From CAZGMC01 sp964526565 (GTDB taxonomy: Bacteria; Pseudomonadota; Alphaproteobacteria; DSM-16000; Inquilinaceae), in contig CAZGMC010000096.1 of the NCBI GenBank assembly GCA_964526565.1, positions 1 to 16,024 on the forward strand: a stretch of 16,024 nt of DNA, given 5' to 3'. Made by a program: the position numbers and the translations under genes. Positions 1 to 8,721 of this stretch are shown piece by piece (position 1 is the stretch's first letter; each line of letters starts with the position of its first letter). The notes below the pieces were generated by a model. The model had not been told where the DNA came from. It worked only from the letters and a program-made list of their open reading frames with translations, and ran no database searches.

Positions 1-1072
1 CATTGTCGAGCGCCTGGTGGCCGTCCTCGGCCGCCATGGCTACGAGCGCGTCAAGCCGCCGCTGGTCGAGTTCGAGGACTCGCTGCTGTCCGGAGTCGGC
101 GCCGCCATGGCCGGCGAGACCTTCCGGCTGATGGACCCGCTCAGCCAGCGGGTGCTGGCGGTGCGCGCCGACACGACTCCGCAGATCGCCCGCATCGCCC
201 GCTCGCGGCTGGCGGCGGCGCCGCGGCCGCTGCGCCTGTGCTATGCCGGGCAGGCGCTGCGGGTGCGCGGCAGCCAGCTGCGCCCGGAGCGGCAGGTCGC
301 CCATGTCGGCGCCGAGCTGATCGGCTCGCCCGAGCCGGCCGCCGACGCCGAGGCGGCGACGCTGGCGGTGCAGGCGCTGGCCGCCGTCGGCGTGCGGCGC
401 CTGTCGATCGACCTCAACATTCCGACGCTGGTGCCGGCGCTGGTCGCCGCCCACGGCCTGGATGCCGGCCGCGCCGCGGCGCTGCGCCACGCCCTGGACC
501 GCAAGGACGCCGCCCAGGTGGCGGCGCTGGGCGGCCGGCTGGCGGCGACCCTGGGCACCCTGCTGGAGGCCAGCGGCCCGGCCGGCGAGGCGCTGGACCG
601 GGTCGCCGGGCTGGCCCTGCCGGCGACGGCGGCGGCGCGGCTGGAACGGCTGCGCACGGTGGTGGCGGCGGTCTCGGCGGCGGTACCGGACCTGGTCGCC
701 ACTGTCGACCTGGTCGAGCACCGCGGCTTCGAGTATCACCGCGGCGTCAGCTTCAGCGTGTTCGCCCGCGGCGGGCGCGGCGAGCTGGGCCGTGGCGGGC
801 ACTACGTCGCCGGTGACCCCGACGGCGATGGCGAGCCGGCCACCGGTTTCAGCCTGTTCGTCGGCACTGTGCTGGAAGCGGTGCCGCCGCCGCCGGCCGC
901 GGCGCGTGTCTACCTGCCGTTCGGCACACCGCCGGACGCAGCGGCGCAGGTCCGCGCCGCCCATGGCGTGGCCGTGGCCGGGCTGGCGCCGGAGGCCGAC
1001 CCCGTTGCGGAGGCGCGTCGGCTGGGCTGCGCGTTCGTCTATGCCGACGGCGCGGTTCGTTCGCTAGACTAG
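1..1072 (+). CDS. hisZ: ATP phosphoribosyltransferase regulatory subunit HisZ (5'-truncated by window edge)
   Basis: HisZ is a catalytically inactive class II aminoacyl-tRNA-synthetase-like protein. It joins short-form HisG to make the ATP phosphoribosyltransferase that starts histidine synthesis in the cytoplasm. The frame is already open at base 2, so the start lies outside the window; the GTG at 17 is internal. 356 residues are visible, and roughly the first 30 appear to be missing. Visible family marks are the motif-2-like stretch RLMDPLSQR followed by VRADTTPQIARIA (visible residues about 43-66), then FEYHRGVSF and GRGGHY near residues 243-268, as in HisRS-type folds. The C-terminus runs to a TAG at 1070-1072 and looks complete. 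purA follows on the same strand after 78 bases, a pairing common in proteobacteria. No hisG is seen here. Identification is confident from motifs and neighbour. Confidence 0.93.
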   Translation, partial: IVERLVAVLGRHGYERVKPPLVEFEDSLLSGVGAAMAGETFRLMDPLSQRVLAVRADTTPQIARIARSRLAAAPRPLRLCYAGQALRVRGSQLRPERQVAHVGAELIGSPEPAADAEAATLAVQALAAVGVRRLSIDLNIPTLVPALVAAHGLDAGRAAALRHALDRKDAAQVAALGGRLAATLGTLLEASGPAGEALDRVAGLALPATAAARLERLRTVVAAVSAAVPDLVATVDLVEHRGFEYHRGVSFSVFARGGRGELGRGGHYVAGDPDGDGEPATGFSLFVGTVLEAVPPPPAAARVYLPFGTPPDAAAQVRAAHGVAVAGLAPEADPVAEARRLGCAFVYADGAVRSLD

Positions 1073-1150
1073 ATCGAAGCGCCGGTCCGGGGCCGTCGCG
1101 CCGGCCGCATCCGCCCGGCCGCAACCGGGCGCCATCGGGAGGCATCTGCC

Positions 1151-2443
<1,293 letters not shown>

Positions 2444-2471
2444 GGAGCTATGTTGAGTTGCCTCGACTCGG

Positions 2472-2894
2472 TCAAGACCAGCTGTCCCAGGTTGGCTTGA
2501 CTTTCGGCCGAGGGGGCAGTCCACGCGGCGCCGCGGCAGCCGGGAACAGGCCCGGCATCCAGCGGTGGGCCAGCGCGGCGGGGAAGGCCAAGCGCAGCGG
2601 GGCTCGCGGGCTCTCCGACACCAGGACGCCCCGGTCGAGCAGGGCCGCGGTGACGCGCCGGGCCTGGCGGTCGCTGGCATTGAGGATCGCCGCGACCTCG
2701 CCGCGCGGCAGCGCGCCCCGGTACAGCACGGCCTCCAGCACGGCCCCCGACCCGGATGGCAGGGCGGCGGCGCGGATCTCCTCCTCCGTCCAGACCAGGA
2801 TGCGGAGGCGCAGGCGGTCGGGCTGGACGAGTCTTTCCATGAACTCCACCTGGTCGATGCAGGTGGCGAGGAAATACCGGGTGAACGCCGCGGT
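2472..2894 (-). pseudogene. C-terminal fragment of a Fic-family protein
   Basis: The minus-strand frame reads FTRYFLATCIDQVEFMERL from about 2885, then a winged-helix-like stretch (LYRGALPRGEVAAILNASD, then RQARRVTAALLDRGVL) and APLRLAFPAALAHRWMPGLFP ending near 2541. From memory this matches the C-terminal helix and winged-helix part of long Fic (AMPylation-type) proteins. The catalytic Fic domain, with its HxFxxGNGRxxR motif, is absent. Where it should lie, the frame instead runs into five copies of a 12-bp repeat coding only KRPW units. After GLFP the frame continues through unrelated sequence to a stop at 2472-2474, so the native stop also seems lost. The open frame extends upstream to an ATG at 3002, but nothing there looks protein-like. 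I read it as a remnant and not a working gene; a short expressed DNA-binding-like protein is possible but unlikely. Confidence 0.6.
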
Positions 2895-2902
2895 CCGCCG
2901 GC

Positions 2903-2962
2903 ATGGCCGCTTCCATGGCCGCTTCCATGGCCGCTTCCATGGCCGCTTCCATGGCCGCTTTC
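2903..2962. repeat. 12-bp tandem repeat, five copies
   Basis: The unit ATGGCCGCTTCC is repeated head to tail at 2903, 2915, 2927, 2939 and 2951. The first four copies are identical, and the last carries one extra T (GCTTTCC). The unit length is a multiple of three, so copy-number change would not shift any reading frame through it. The array sits exactly where the Fic remnant on the minus strand loses similarity to its family, which suggests the repeat arose at or near the deletion junction. Confidence 0.95.
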
Positions 2963-2969
2963 CGATCCT

Positions 2970-2988
2970 GCATAATGGCAATGATACC
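2970..2988 (-). promoter_or_regulatory. AT-rich operator- or promoter-like segment
   Basis: In a GC-rich background, 2972-2985 reads ATAATGGCAATGAT, an imperfect palindrome (10 of 14 positions symmetrical). On the minus strand it contains TATCAT and CATTAT, both passable -10 hexamers. It lies just upstream, on the minus strand, of the tandem repeat and the Fic fragment, where the promoter of a lost gene would be. Function is inferred from base composition and position only. Confidence 0.25.
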
Positions 2989-3059
2989 ATGACGATAGGC
3001 ACGCCGTCGACCGGTTGATGGCCGCCGTCATGGCCGGTTCGCTGGCCGGATCCGCGGAC

Positions 3060-4637
3060 TCAAGGACAGCGCGCTTCGTCCTCGAACAGCACGTACTGCC
3101 ATTCGGTGGTGCGCTGATGCCAGCCCGGTGGCCACGTCCAGGAGAAGGACGGCCAGCGCCAGGGGACCTCGGCGCTGCGGATCAATGGCGCCGCCTCGTC
3201 CGGGGTCAGGCCGAGGGCGGCGAGGGCGCCGCGGGCCGACGCCTCGGGGCCCCAGTCGGTCATGTCCCAGATCGCCAGGCACTGCCCGGTGCCGGCCGGG
3301 TGGCGCGGCAGTGCCGGGGACGTGCCGAGCAGCACGCGAGCGTCCGGGAAATGGACCCGCAGATTGCCGGCGGCGATCGGCGACCCGGTGACGATGGTGC
3401 CGCCGGTGAAGCCCGCGGCGCGCAGGTGCCCGGCCAGCCGGTCGTACGGCACCAGGTCGCGGCAGCTCTGCGGGCACAGCGGCGACAGCTCCAGCACGCG
3501 CAGGCCGAACACGGCCACGGTCACCATCGCCACGCCGGCGGCATAGCGGCGCCATTCGCGCGCGCCGGGCCCGGTGCGCAGGACCCGGCCCAGAAAATAC
3601 AGCGGCGTCGCGAACAGCAGCGGCACCATGTAGCGCTCGTGGAACTTGCCGGTGCCGGTCACCAGGACGACCAGCACCATCACCACCAGGCCGGCCAGCA
3701 GGAAGTCGCGCACGAACCGCGCCAGCAGCGGGTCCAGCCCGGCCTGTGCCGGCGACTCCAGGTGCCGGCCCCAGGCCCGCGGGGCGGCGGCCGCGAGCAC
3801 CAGCAGCATCGGCCAGGTGAAGGCGAACAGCGAGGCCGCCGCGCTCTTCAAGCCGACGAGCCGGCTCATGACCGGGCCGGACACCTCCATCCGCAGCAGG
3901 CCGAAGGTGTTGTTCAACTGGCCGACCGTCTGCGCGTGGGCGACCAGGACCGGGCTGGCGACAAGGACCGCCACGGCGCCCGCCGCGACGATCCACGGGC
4001 TGAACAGACGCCGCCGCAGCGGCGCCTGCATCAGGGCGGCCAGGCCCGCCGCGGCGACCAGCAGGGGGAAGTTGTACTTGGCCATCACGCCCAGGCCGAC
4101 GGCCACCCCGAAGGCGAGGTGGTCGAGCGGCCGGCCGTGCCGGACCAGGCGCAGGAAGGCCAGCAGGGCGAGCGCACTGGCGAACAGCAGCTGGGTGCTG
4201 TGGGCCAGGGCGAAATGGCCGAGCAGCACCGGCGGGAACAGCATCAGCGACCACGCCGCCAGGGCCGCCCAGCGCGGCTCGCCGAGCACCATGCGGGCGC
4301 TGACCAGCATCGCCCAGAAGGTGCCGGTCATGAACGCGTAGTTCAGCAGCATCGAGCTCGGCAGCCCCGGCCCGGCGACCTCGTGCACGCCGCGCAGCAG
4401 CCAGGAGTACAGGGCCGGGTCGTTGCTGCCGTAGGACAGGGCCAGGACCTGTGCCTCGAAATGCCGTATGGCGGCGTCCTGCTCCAGCCCGCTGGTGAAG
4501 GCCAGCCGCACCGCGAAGAACGCCGCGCAGTACAGGACGAACAGCGCCGTCTGGGCGGCGATGCCGAACAGCCCGGCGCTGCCCGCGGCGGCAGCCTGAT
4601 ACCGTGCTGCGGTGGTGGCAGCGTGCGTCGGCGGCAC
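3060..4637 (-). CDS. Glycosyltransferase family 39-like (ArnT/PMT-type) integral membrane protein
   Basis: The product is 525 residues with many hydrophobic segments in the first 350, then a soluble C-terminal region. This is the layout of GT-C glycosyltransferases, which move a sugar from a polyprenyl-phosphate donor onto an acceptor on the periplasmic face. Supporting features are the early acidic loop GLEQDAA (50-56), where GT39 enzymes carry a catalytic acidic pair, SNDPALYSWL (71-80), MAKYNFPLL (185-193) and FHERYMVPLLF (332-342). The GTG start at 4637 is supported by GGGAG at 4645-4649 with 7-base spacing; the overlapping ATG is out of frame. It lies 117 bases downstream of the CmcI-like gene on the same strand, so the two may be co-transcribed. 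Donor and acceptor cannot be read from sequence. The C-terminal third (about 380-525) resembles no domain I recognise. Confidence 0.8.
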   Translation of the reverse strand: MPPTHAATTAARYQAAAAGSAGLFGIAAQTALFVLYCAAFFAVRLAFTSGLEQDAAIRHFEAQVLALSYGSNDPALYSWLLRGVHEVAGPGLPSSMLLNYAFMTGTFWAMLVSARMVLGEPRWAALAAWSLMLFPPVLLGHFALAHSTQLLFASALALLAFLRLVRHGRPLDHLAFGVAVGLGVMAKYNFPLLVAAAGLAALMQAPLRRRLFSPWIVAAGAVAVLVASPVLVAHAQTVGQLNNTFGLLRMEVSGPVMSRLVGLKSAAASLFAFTWPMLLVLAAAAPRAWGRHLESPAQAGLDPLLARFVRDFLLAGLVVMVLVVLVTGTGKFHERYMVPLLFATPLYFLGRVLRTGPGAREWRRYAAGVAMVTVAVFGLRVLELSPLCPQSCRDLVPYDRLAGHLRAAGFTGGTIVTGSPIAAGNLRVHFPDARVLLGTSPALPRHPAGTGQCLAIWDMTDWGPEASARGALAALGLTPDEAAPLIRSAEVPWRWPSFSWTWPPGWHQRTTEWQYVLFEDEARCP

Positions 4638-4754
4638 ATCCCGTCTCCCGATCGACCCCGGCTGGTCGTCACTGCAGCGCCGGTTACGCCACGGGACCGC
4701 GGCCGGTCAAGCCCGCCGGCGGCGTGCCGCGCGGCGCTGCCGGACGGCGGCGGT

Positions 4755-5549
4755 CTATTTGCGCAGAAGATGGCCGCGCGGGTTCATTGTCAGCAGGAAC
4801 CGCTCGCGGCCGGGGTCGATCTGGAAATCGCTGTTGTCCTTCAGGAATTCGTCGACGGCCTCCATCGGTCCCGGCCCGTAGTCGGGATAGGTGGGGTGGC
4901 CGTTGATGTTGGTGTCCTCGACGATCAGGTAGCAGCCCCTGGACACCATGGGATGATACTGGTGCAGTTCCTCCAGCACATGATCCTTCTTGTGGCTGGA
5001 GTCGAGAATCACCATCACCTTCCCGCCGCTGCAATAGTCGCGCACCTTGCGCACCGTGACCGGCTCGGTGCTGTAGCCCTGGACGTAGTCGATCAGGGGG
5101 TGCGACGGGCATTCCTCACGGCGCCGCTTGTCGATGGTCACGATGCGGCCGCGGCCGATCATCTGGCACATGGCGGCCATGTACAGGGCGCTGGCGCCGT
5201 GCAGGGTGCCGGTCTCGACGATGAAGTCCGGCTGCGTGTCGCAGATGATCTCCTGGTAGACCCACATGTCCAGCGGCGACTTCATCGCCTCGTGGCCCAG
5301 GAACCAGCAGTAGGCGCCACCCTTCCGGTAATAGAGGTCGTGGAACCTGTCGACGATCCCGCGCTCCTCCTCGGTCAGCGCCACGGGCTCGCGCGGCGGC
5401 CGGCCGGGGCCGAGCGGTTGCCGGTACTGCGCATACAGGCCGTCGATGCTTCGCGCCTCGGCCGGGGTCTTCTCGCGGATCGGCCGGCTGAGGAGCACGA
5501 GCGTCTTGAGCTTTCTCAGCGCCCGGCGGATCGGGTTGGTCGGTGTCAT
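4755..5549 (-). CDS. CmcI/cephalosporin hydroxylase-family SAM-dependent methyltransferase-like protein
   Basis: The protein is 264 residues and matches the family of CmcI and the rhamnosyl O-methyltransferases (PF04989 as I recall it), which use SAM with a bound metal. Visible marks are a helix-rich N-terminus, YQEIICDTQPDFIVETGT (98-115) with the SAM-loop motif ETGTLHGAS (112-120), VTID (137-140), the metal-site candidate DSSHKKDHV (183-191), and VEDTNINGH (210-218). The CmcI metal ligands are one Asp plus a Glu-Asp pair, here best matched by Asp183, Glu211 and Asp212. The frame is open further upstream, but residues before the ATG at 5549 are Arg/Gly/Pro-rich noise. GGAG lies 9 bases before this ATG. 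With a GT39-like gene downstream it probably decorates a glycan or small metabolite. The substrate is unknown, and true hydroxylase activity is unlikely to be predictable from the family name. Confidence 0.85.
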   Translation of the reverse strand: MTPTNPIRRALRKLKTLVLLSRPIREKTPAEARSIDGLYAQYRQPLGPGRPPREPVALTEEERGIVDRFHDLYYRKGGAYCWFLGHEAMKSPLDMWVYQEIICDTQPDFIVETGTLHGASALYMAAMCQMIGRGRIVTIDKRRREECPSHPLIDYVQGYSTEPVTVRKVRDYCSGGKVMVILDSSHKKDHVLEELHQYHPMVSRGCYLIVEDTNINGHPTYPDYGPGPMEAVDEFLKDNSDFQIDPGRERFLLTMNPRGHLLRK

Positions 5550-6002
5550 GCTGCTCGGCTCCACATCCTCGACGCCGCCGCGCGGCACGCGTCCCCATAT
5601 CCGGCGACCGGAGCACCTCAAGGCGCGGCCGGCCGGCGTCCCGACCCGCCTGGGGCAGGCGCAACCATGCCGGTTCAGCTGAAATCGGATCCAATGGCCT
5701 GTGAGGTGCCGATCGGTGGGACTGCTGCACACGCAACGGCTGATCCTACTGCGCCGCTTCCGGGTTTGTCATCCCATCCCCGGCCCGGCATGGGCGAGTT
5801 TGCGACGGGTGCGGATTGTCCGCGCGCCTGTACCGACAGCGCCGGGCCAGTCGCTCCACGCCTTCAAGGCGGGCTTGGCGCACACAACACCGCCGAGCCT
5901 TGTTGGCGGCAGCGGCACCGCCGGGCGAGGAATGGCATCGGGGATTGAAGTCACCCGTAGCCCCGGGAGGAGCGCACGTGCCCCATAAGCCATTGAGGAT
6001 GC
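5550..6002. other. Intergenic region without a supported gene
   Basis: This stretch lies between the start of the minus-strand CmcI-like gene and the 3' end of the tRNA. It must hold the CmcI-like gene's promoter, but no clear -35/-10 pair stands out. Several open frames cross it on both strands. Their translations are Arg/Ala/Pro-rich, lack domains and have no convincing ribosome binding sites. No tandem repeats, IS ends or strong hairpin-plus-T-run terminators were seen. Confidence 0.5.
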
Positions 6003-6077
6003 TGGAGCGGGTGAAGGGAATCGAACCCTCGACACGAAGCTTGGGAAGCTTCTGCTCTACCCCTGAGCTACACCCGC
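6003..6077 (-). tRNA. tRNA-Gly (anticodon CCC)
   Basis: Read on the minus strand, the 75-base sequence folds as a standard cloverleaf. The 7-bp acceptor stem is GCGGGTG pairing with CACCCGC, and the D arm contains AGCTCAGGGGTAGAGC. The anticodon stem is GAAGC/GCTTC with loop TTCCCAA, giving anticodon CCC, which reads the glycine codon GGG. The T arm contains GGTTCGATTCC, and the 3' end is discriminator T followed by an encoded CCA. The anticodon assignment comes directly from the 7-base loop, with T33 before and A37 after. In a GC-rich genome the CCC isoacceptor serves GGG beside the major GCC species. Confidence 0.96.
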
Positions 6078-6091
6078 GGCTCCAGACCGAT

Positions 6092-6120
6092 AAGATATAG
6101 CCGCACGGGCGCCGGCGCAA
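6092..6120 (-). promoter_or_regulatory. Probable sigma-70 promoter of tRNA-Gly
   Basis: On the minus strand, TTGCGC (6115-6120) and TATCTT (6092-6097) are separated by 17 bases and lie just upstream of the tRNA. Transcription would begin roughly 7 bases beyond the -10 and leave a short 5' leader. The AT-rich -10 stands out from its GC-rich surroundings. Confidence 0.5.
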
Positions 6121-6342
6121 GCGGCTCGGCGATCCGGGTCATTCGGGGCCAGGTCATCGCGGCCTGGCAGGCCGGAGCACGACGCGACCCTGGCAGGCCC
6201 TTGGAACCGGCACTTGCGGCGGAGGGCTCCGACATCGTGCATTTGCGACCGGCAGCGGGGCGGCGGAACCACAGCCGCCGGTATTGCGTTGATACAGGCC
6301 TTTTCCCGCAACCGGCCGGGCGCATCCCGGCGGTCCAGGCCC

Positions 6343-8022
6343 ATGCTCGACGCTCCCGAAAGTGCCACCGGCGTGCTGCTGCATCTGGCGGCCGGTGTGG
6401 CGGTCCTGTTGTTCGGCATCGCCCAGGTGCAGCGCGGCATGCTGCGCGCCTTCGGGGCGACGCTGCGGCGGGTGCTGGGCGCCGGGCTGGGCAACCGGCT
6501 GGCGGCGTTCGGCGCCGGTGCGGCGGTGACAACCCTGCTGCAGAGCAGCACGGCGACGGTGCTGCTGGCTTCGTCGTTCGCGGCGCGCGGCATGCTGGCG
6601 ACGACGGCGTCGCTGGCGGTGCTGCTGGGGGCCGATGTCGGCACCACCCTGGTCGCCCAGGTGCTGTCTCGCGGCGTGACGGCGGTGGCGCCGCTGCTGC
6701 TGATCGCCGGCGTGGCGATCCGCAGCACCGACGACACGCGCACCCGCAACATTGGCCGCGTGCTGATCGGCCTGGGCCTGATCCTGCTCGGCCTGCAATT
6801 GATCCTGCGCGCCTCGGCGCCGTTGCGCGGGGCCGAGCTGGTGCCGCAACTGTTCGGGGCGCTGACCGACGAGCCGCTGCTGGCCCTGGGCCTGGCGGCG
6901 CTGCTGACGGTGGCGGCGCATTCCAGCCTGGCGGTGGTGCTGCTGATCGTGTCGCTGGCCAGCAACGATGCGGTGTCGCCGCCGCTGGCGCTGGTGCTGG
7001 TGCTGGGTGCCAATGTCGGCGGCGCCCTGGTCCCGGTCATGGCCAACTGGAGCGGCCCGGCCGAGGCACGACGCGCGCCGCTGGGCAACGTCCTGTTCAA
7101 GCTGATCGGTGCGGCCGTCGTGCTGCCGCTGACCGGCACCATCGTGCCGTGGGTGGCGGCGATCGACGACCGGCTGGCCAGCGTGGTGATCAACTTCCAC
7201 ACGGCGTTCAACGTCGCCGTGGCGCTGGTCTTCCTGCCGCTGACCGGGGTGGCCGGGCGGCTGATCGAGCGGCTGGTGCCGACCGGCGCCGAGCCTGAGG
7301 ATCCGGGCACGCCGCGGCACCTCGACGCCAGAGTCGCCGGCGTGCCCGCGGTGGCTCTGGCCCAGGCCTCGCGCGAGACGCTGCGGCTGGCGGAACTGGT
7401 CCAGTCCATGGTCGGCGACGCCCTGGCCGCGTTCCGCACCGACGACCCGGCCCGCATCGACGCGCTGCGCCACCGTGACGACGCGGTCGACCGGCTGGTC
7501 GAGGCGATCAAGCTCTACCTGGTGCGGATCAACCGCGAGGAGCTGGACGAGGAGGACGGCCGGCGGGCCGCCGAGATCCTGACCTTCGCCGTCAAACTGG
7601 AGCACATCGGCGACCTGGTCGCCAGCAGCCTGATGGACCTGGCCGCCAAGCGTCAGGAAAGGCAGATCGACTTCTCGGAGGAGGGGCTGGACGAGATCGC
7701 CCATCTGCACGGGCACCTGATGGAGCACCTGGACCTCGCGGTGAACCTGCTGGTGTCGCGCGACCTGGACGTGGCCCGGCGGCTGGTCGCGGGCCGTGCG
7801 GACTTCCGCGCCGCCGAGCAGGAGGCGGTGGACAGCCACATGGCGCGGCTCAACGCCGGCAACCCGGCCAGCATCGCCTCCAGCGCCGTCCATTTCGATG
7901 TGCTGCGCGACCTGAAGCAGGTCGACGGCCACATCGCCGACGTGGCCAAGTCGATCCTGGAGGAGGCGGGCGAGCTGCGCGAGACGCGCCTGCGCAAAAG
8001 GCGCGGCAAGAGCGTGGCCTGA
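6343..8022 (+). CDS. Na/Pi cotransporter-family protein with C-terminal PhoU-like domain
   Basis: The 559-residue product has two inverted-repeat transporter halves followed by a helical cytoplasmic tail, as in bacterial NptA/YjbB-type sodium-phosphate (NaPi-II-like) proteins of the inner membrane. Repeat 1 shows LLQSSTATVLLASS (65-78) and GADVGTT (96-102). Repeat 2 shows AAHSSLAVVLLIVSLASN (191-208), GANVGG (222-227) and NFHTAFN (284-290). The QSS signature is thus HSS in the second half. From about 330 the protein is acidic/basic helical and PhoU-like (LRHRDDAVDRLVEAIKLYL; EHIGDLVASSLMDLA). I chose the ATG at 6343 because the hydrophobic N-terminus begins right after it. The frame is open from 6214, but the extra 43 residues are Arg-rich and unlike the family, and no strong ribosome binding site is visible at either start. 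It converges on mlaC. Phosphate export or uptake cannot be told apart by sequence. Confidence 0.88.
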   Translation: MLDAPESATGVLLHLAAGVAVLLFGIAQVQRGMLRAFGATLRRVLGAGLGNRLAAFGAGAAVTTLLQSSTATVLLASSFAARGMLATTASLAVLLGADVGTTLVAQVLSRGVTAVAPLLLIAGVAIRSTDDTRTRNIGRVLIGLGLILLGLQLILRASAPLRGAELVPQLFGALTDEPLLALGLAALLTVAAHSSLAVVLLIVSLASNDAVSPPLALVLVLGANVGGALVPVMANWSGPAEARRAPLGNVLFKLIGAAVVLPLTGTIVPWVAAIDDRLASVVINFHTAFNVAVALVFLPLTGVAGRLIERLVPTGAEPEDPGTPRHLDARVAGVPAVALAQASRETLRLAELVQSMVGDALAAFRTDDPARIDALRHRDDAVDRLVEAIKLYLVRINREELDEEDGRRAAEILTFAVKLEHIGDLVASSLMDLAAKRQERQIDFSEEGLDEIAHLHGHLMEHLDLAVNLLVSRDLDVARRLVAGRADFRAAEQEAVDSHMARLNAGNPASIASSAVHFDVLRDLKQVDGHIADVAKSILEEAGELRETRLRKRRGKSVA

Positions 8023-8023
8023 C

Positions 8024-8108
8024 GCGGCGTCGCAGCCGGCGCGGCGTCGCAGCCGGCGCGGCGTCGCAGCCGGCGCGGCGTCTCAGCCGGCGCGGCGTCT
8101 CAGCCGGC
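8024..8108. repeat. 17-bp tandem repeat, five full copies plus partial, between convergent genes
   Basis: Units start at 8024, 8041, 8058, 8075 and 8092. The first three read GCGGCGTCGCAGCCGGC; the last two have TCTCAG in place of TCGCAG. A sixth, truncated copy (GCGGCG) continues into mlaC. Each unit ends in the palindrome GCCGGC, so neighbouring copies can pair as 6-bp stems with 11-base loops. The array begins one base after the stop of the phosphate transporter gene and contains the mlaC stop codon (8100-8102). It may act as a bidirectional transcription block, but no T-runs are present. Confidence 0.95.
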
Positions 8109-8720
8109 GCGGCGCTCGCGCTCGATGCTGCGGCGCATGGCGTCGAGCAGCCCCTCGATCCGGCCGCCGCTGCGCTGGATGACCGAGGAGAACTCGTTGC
8201 GGTAGGTGATCGCCATGCTGATGCCTTCGATCACCACGTCGATGATCTGCAGCCGGCCGCCCTGGTCGCGCACCCGCCACTGCACCGCTATCGGCGGCGC
8301 CCCAGGCTGGATCACCTGCGACAGGACCATGGCGTCGTTGGCGCCTTCCGGCTGGGCACCGTTCACGCTGAACGATTGTCCGGCATAGTCGCTGAAGCGC
8401 CGCGCGTAGGTCTGCACGATCAGCTCGCGGAACAGCTCAATGTACTCCTCCTGCTGCTCCGGCGTGGCCCGGTTCCAATAGCGACCGAGCACGAAGCGGC
8501 CGATCGTATAGGCATCGAAGTACTCCGTGAACAGGTCACGGAAGGTGGCGATCAGTGCGGCGCGGCCCAGGCCCGACTGGAGCAGATCCAGCGTGCGTTC
8601 GCCGAGGCCCTCGACATAGGCCTGGGCGGCCTGCGGGTCGGTGGCCGCCGCCGGACGGCCGCCGGCGATGCCGGCGACCACGGCGATGGCAATGAGGCAG
8701 ATCCGCAGCAGCCGGGTCAT
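8100..8720 (-). CDS. mlaC: MlaC-type phospholipid-binding periplasmic protein (Ttg2D/toluene-tolerance family)
   Basis: MlaC carries phospholipids across the periplasm between the outer-membrane MlaA complex and the inner-membrane MlaFEDB ABC transporter. The 206-residue product starts with a Sec signal peptide (MTRLLRICLIAIAVVAGIAG, then an Ala-rich cleavage region near residue 26). The family core follows: FRDLFTEYFDAYTIGRFVLGRYW (60-82), ATPEQQEEYIELFRELIVQTYARRF (85-109), WRVRDQGGRLQIIDVVIEGISM (148-169) and ITYRNEFSSVIQR (171-183). It starts one base after the mlaA stop (TGA, C, ATG), so it is probably translationally coupled to mlaA; AGGAG lies 13 bases upstream. The last four codons and the stop lie in the 17-bp repeat array. 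The MlaFED transporter genes are not in the window. Confidence 0.93.
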   Translation of the reverse strand: MTRLLRICLIAIAVVAGIAGGRPAAATDPQAAQAYVEGLGERTLDLLQSGLGRAALIATFRDLFTEYFDAYTIGRFVLGRYWNRATPEQQEEYIELFRELIVQTYARRFSDYAGQSFSVNGAQPEGANDAMVLSQVIQPGAPPIAVQWRVRDQGGRLQIIDVVIEGISMAITYRNEFSSVIQRSGGRIEGLLDAMRRSIERERRAG

Positions 8721-8721
8721 G

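Noticed and set aside
2444..2520. Possible insertion-sequence end or intrinsic terminator after purA
   Set aside because: Only weak short hairpins (for example GAGTTG-CCT-CGACTC) without a T-run, and no transposase or terminal inverted repeats could be identified.
3015..5948. A 977-codon plus-strand open frame antisense to the GT39-like and CmcI-like genes
   Set aside because: Its translation is Gln/Arg/His/Gly-rich without domains, and it mirrors two real genes; long antisense frames are expected at this GC content.
6003..6077. tRNA-Gly as an attachment site of an integrated element
   Set aside because: No second copy of the tRNA 3' end and no integrase gene are found in the window.
5746..6120. 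Open frames over the tRNA whose translations contain VKGIEPSTRSLGSFCSTPELHP (plus) and GCSSGVEQKLPKLRVEGSIPFTRS (minus)
   Set aside because: These are well-known spurious translations of tRNA genes; the cloverleaf of tRNA-Gly explains the sequence fully.
6154..7932. Long minus-strand frames across the phosphate transporter gene
   Set aside because: Repetitive Arg/Gln/His translations; the plus strand encodes clear transporter and PhoU-like motifs.
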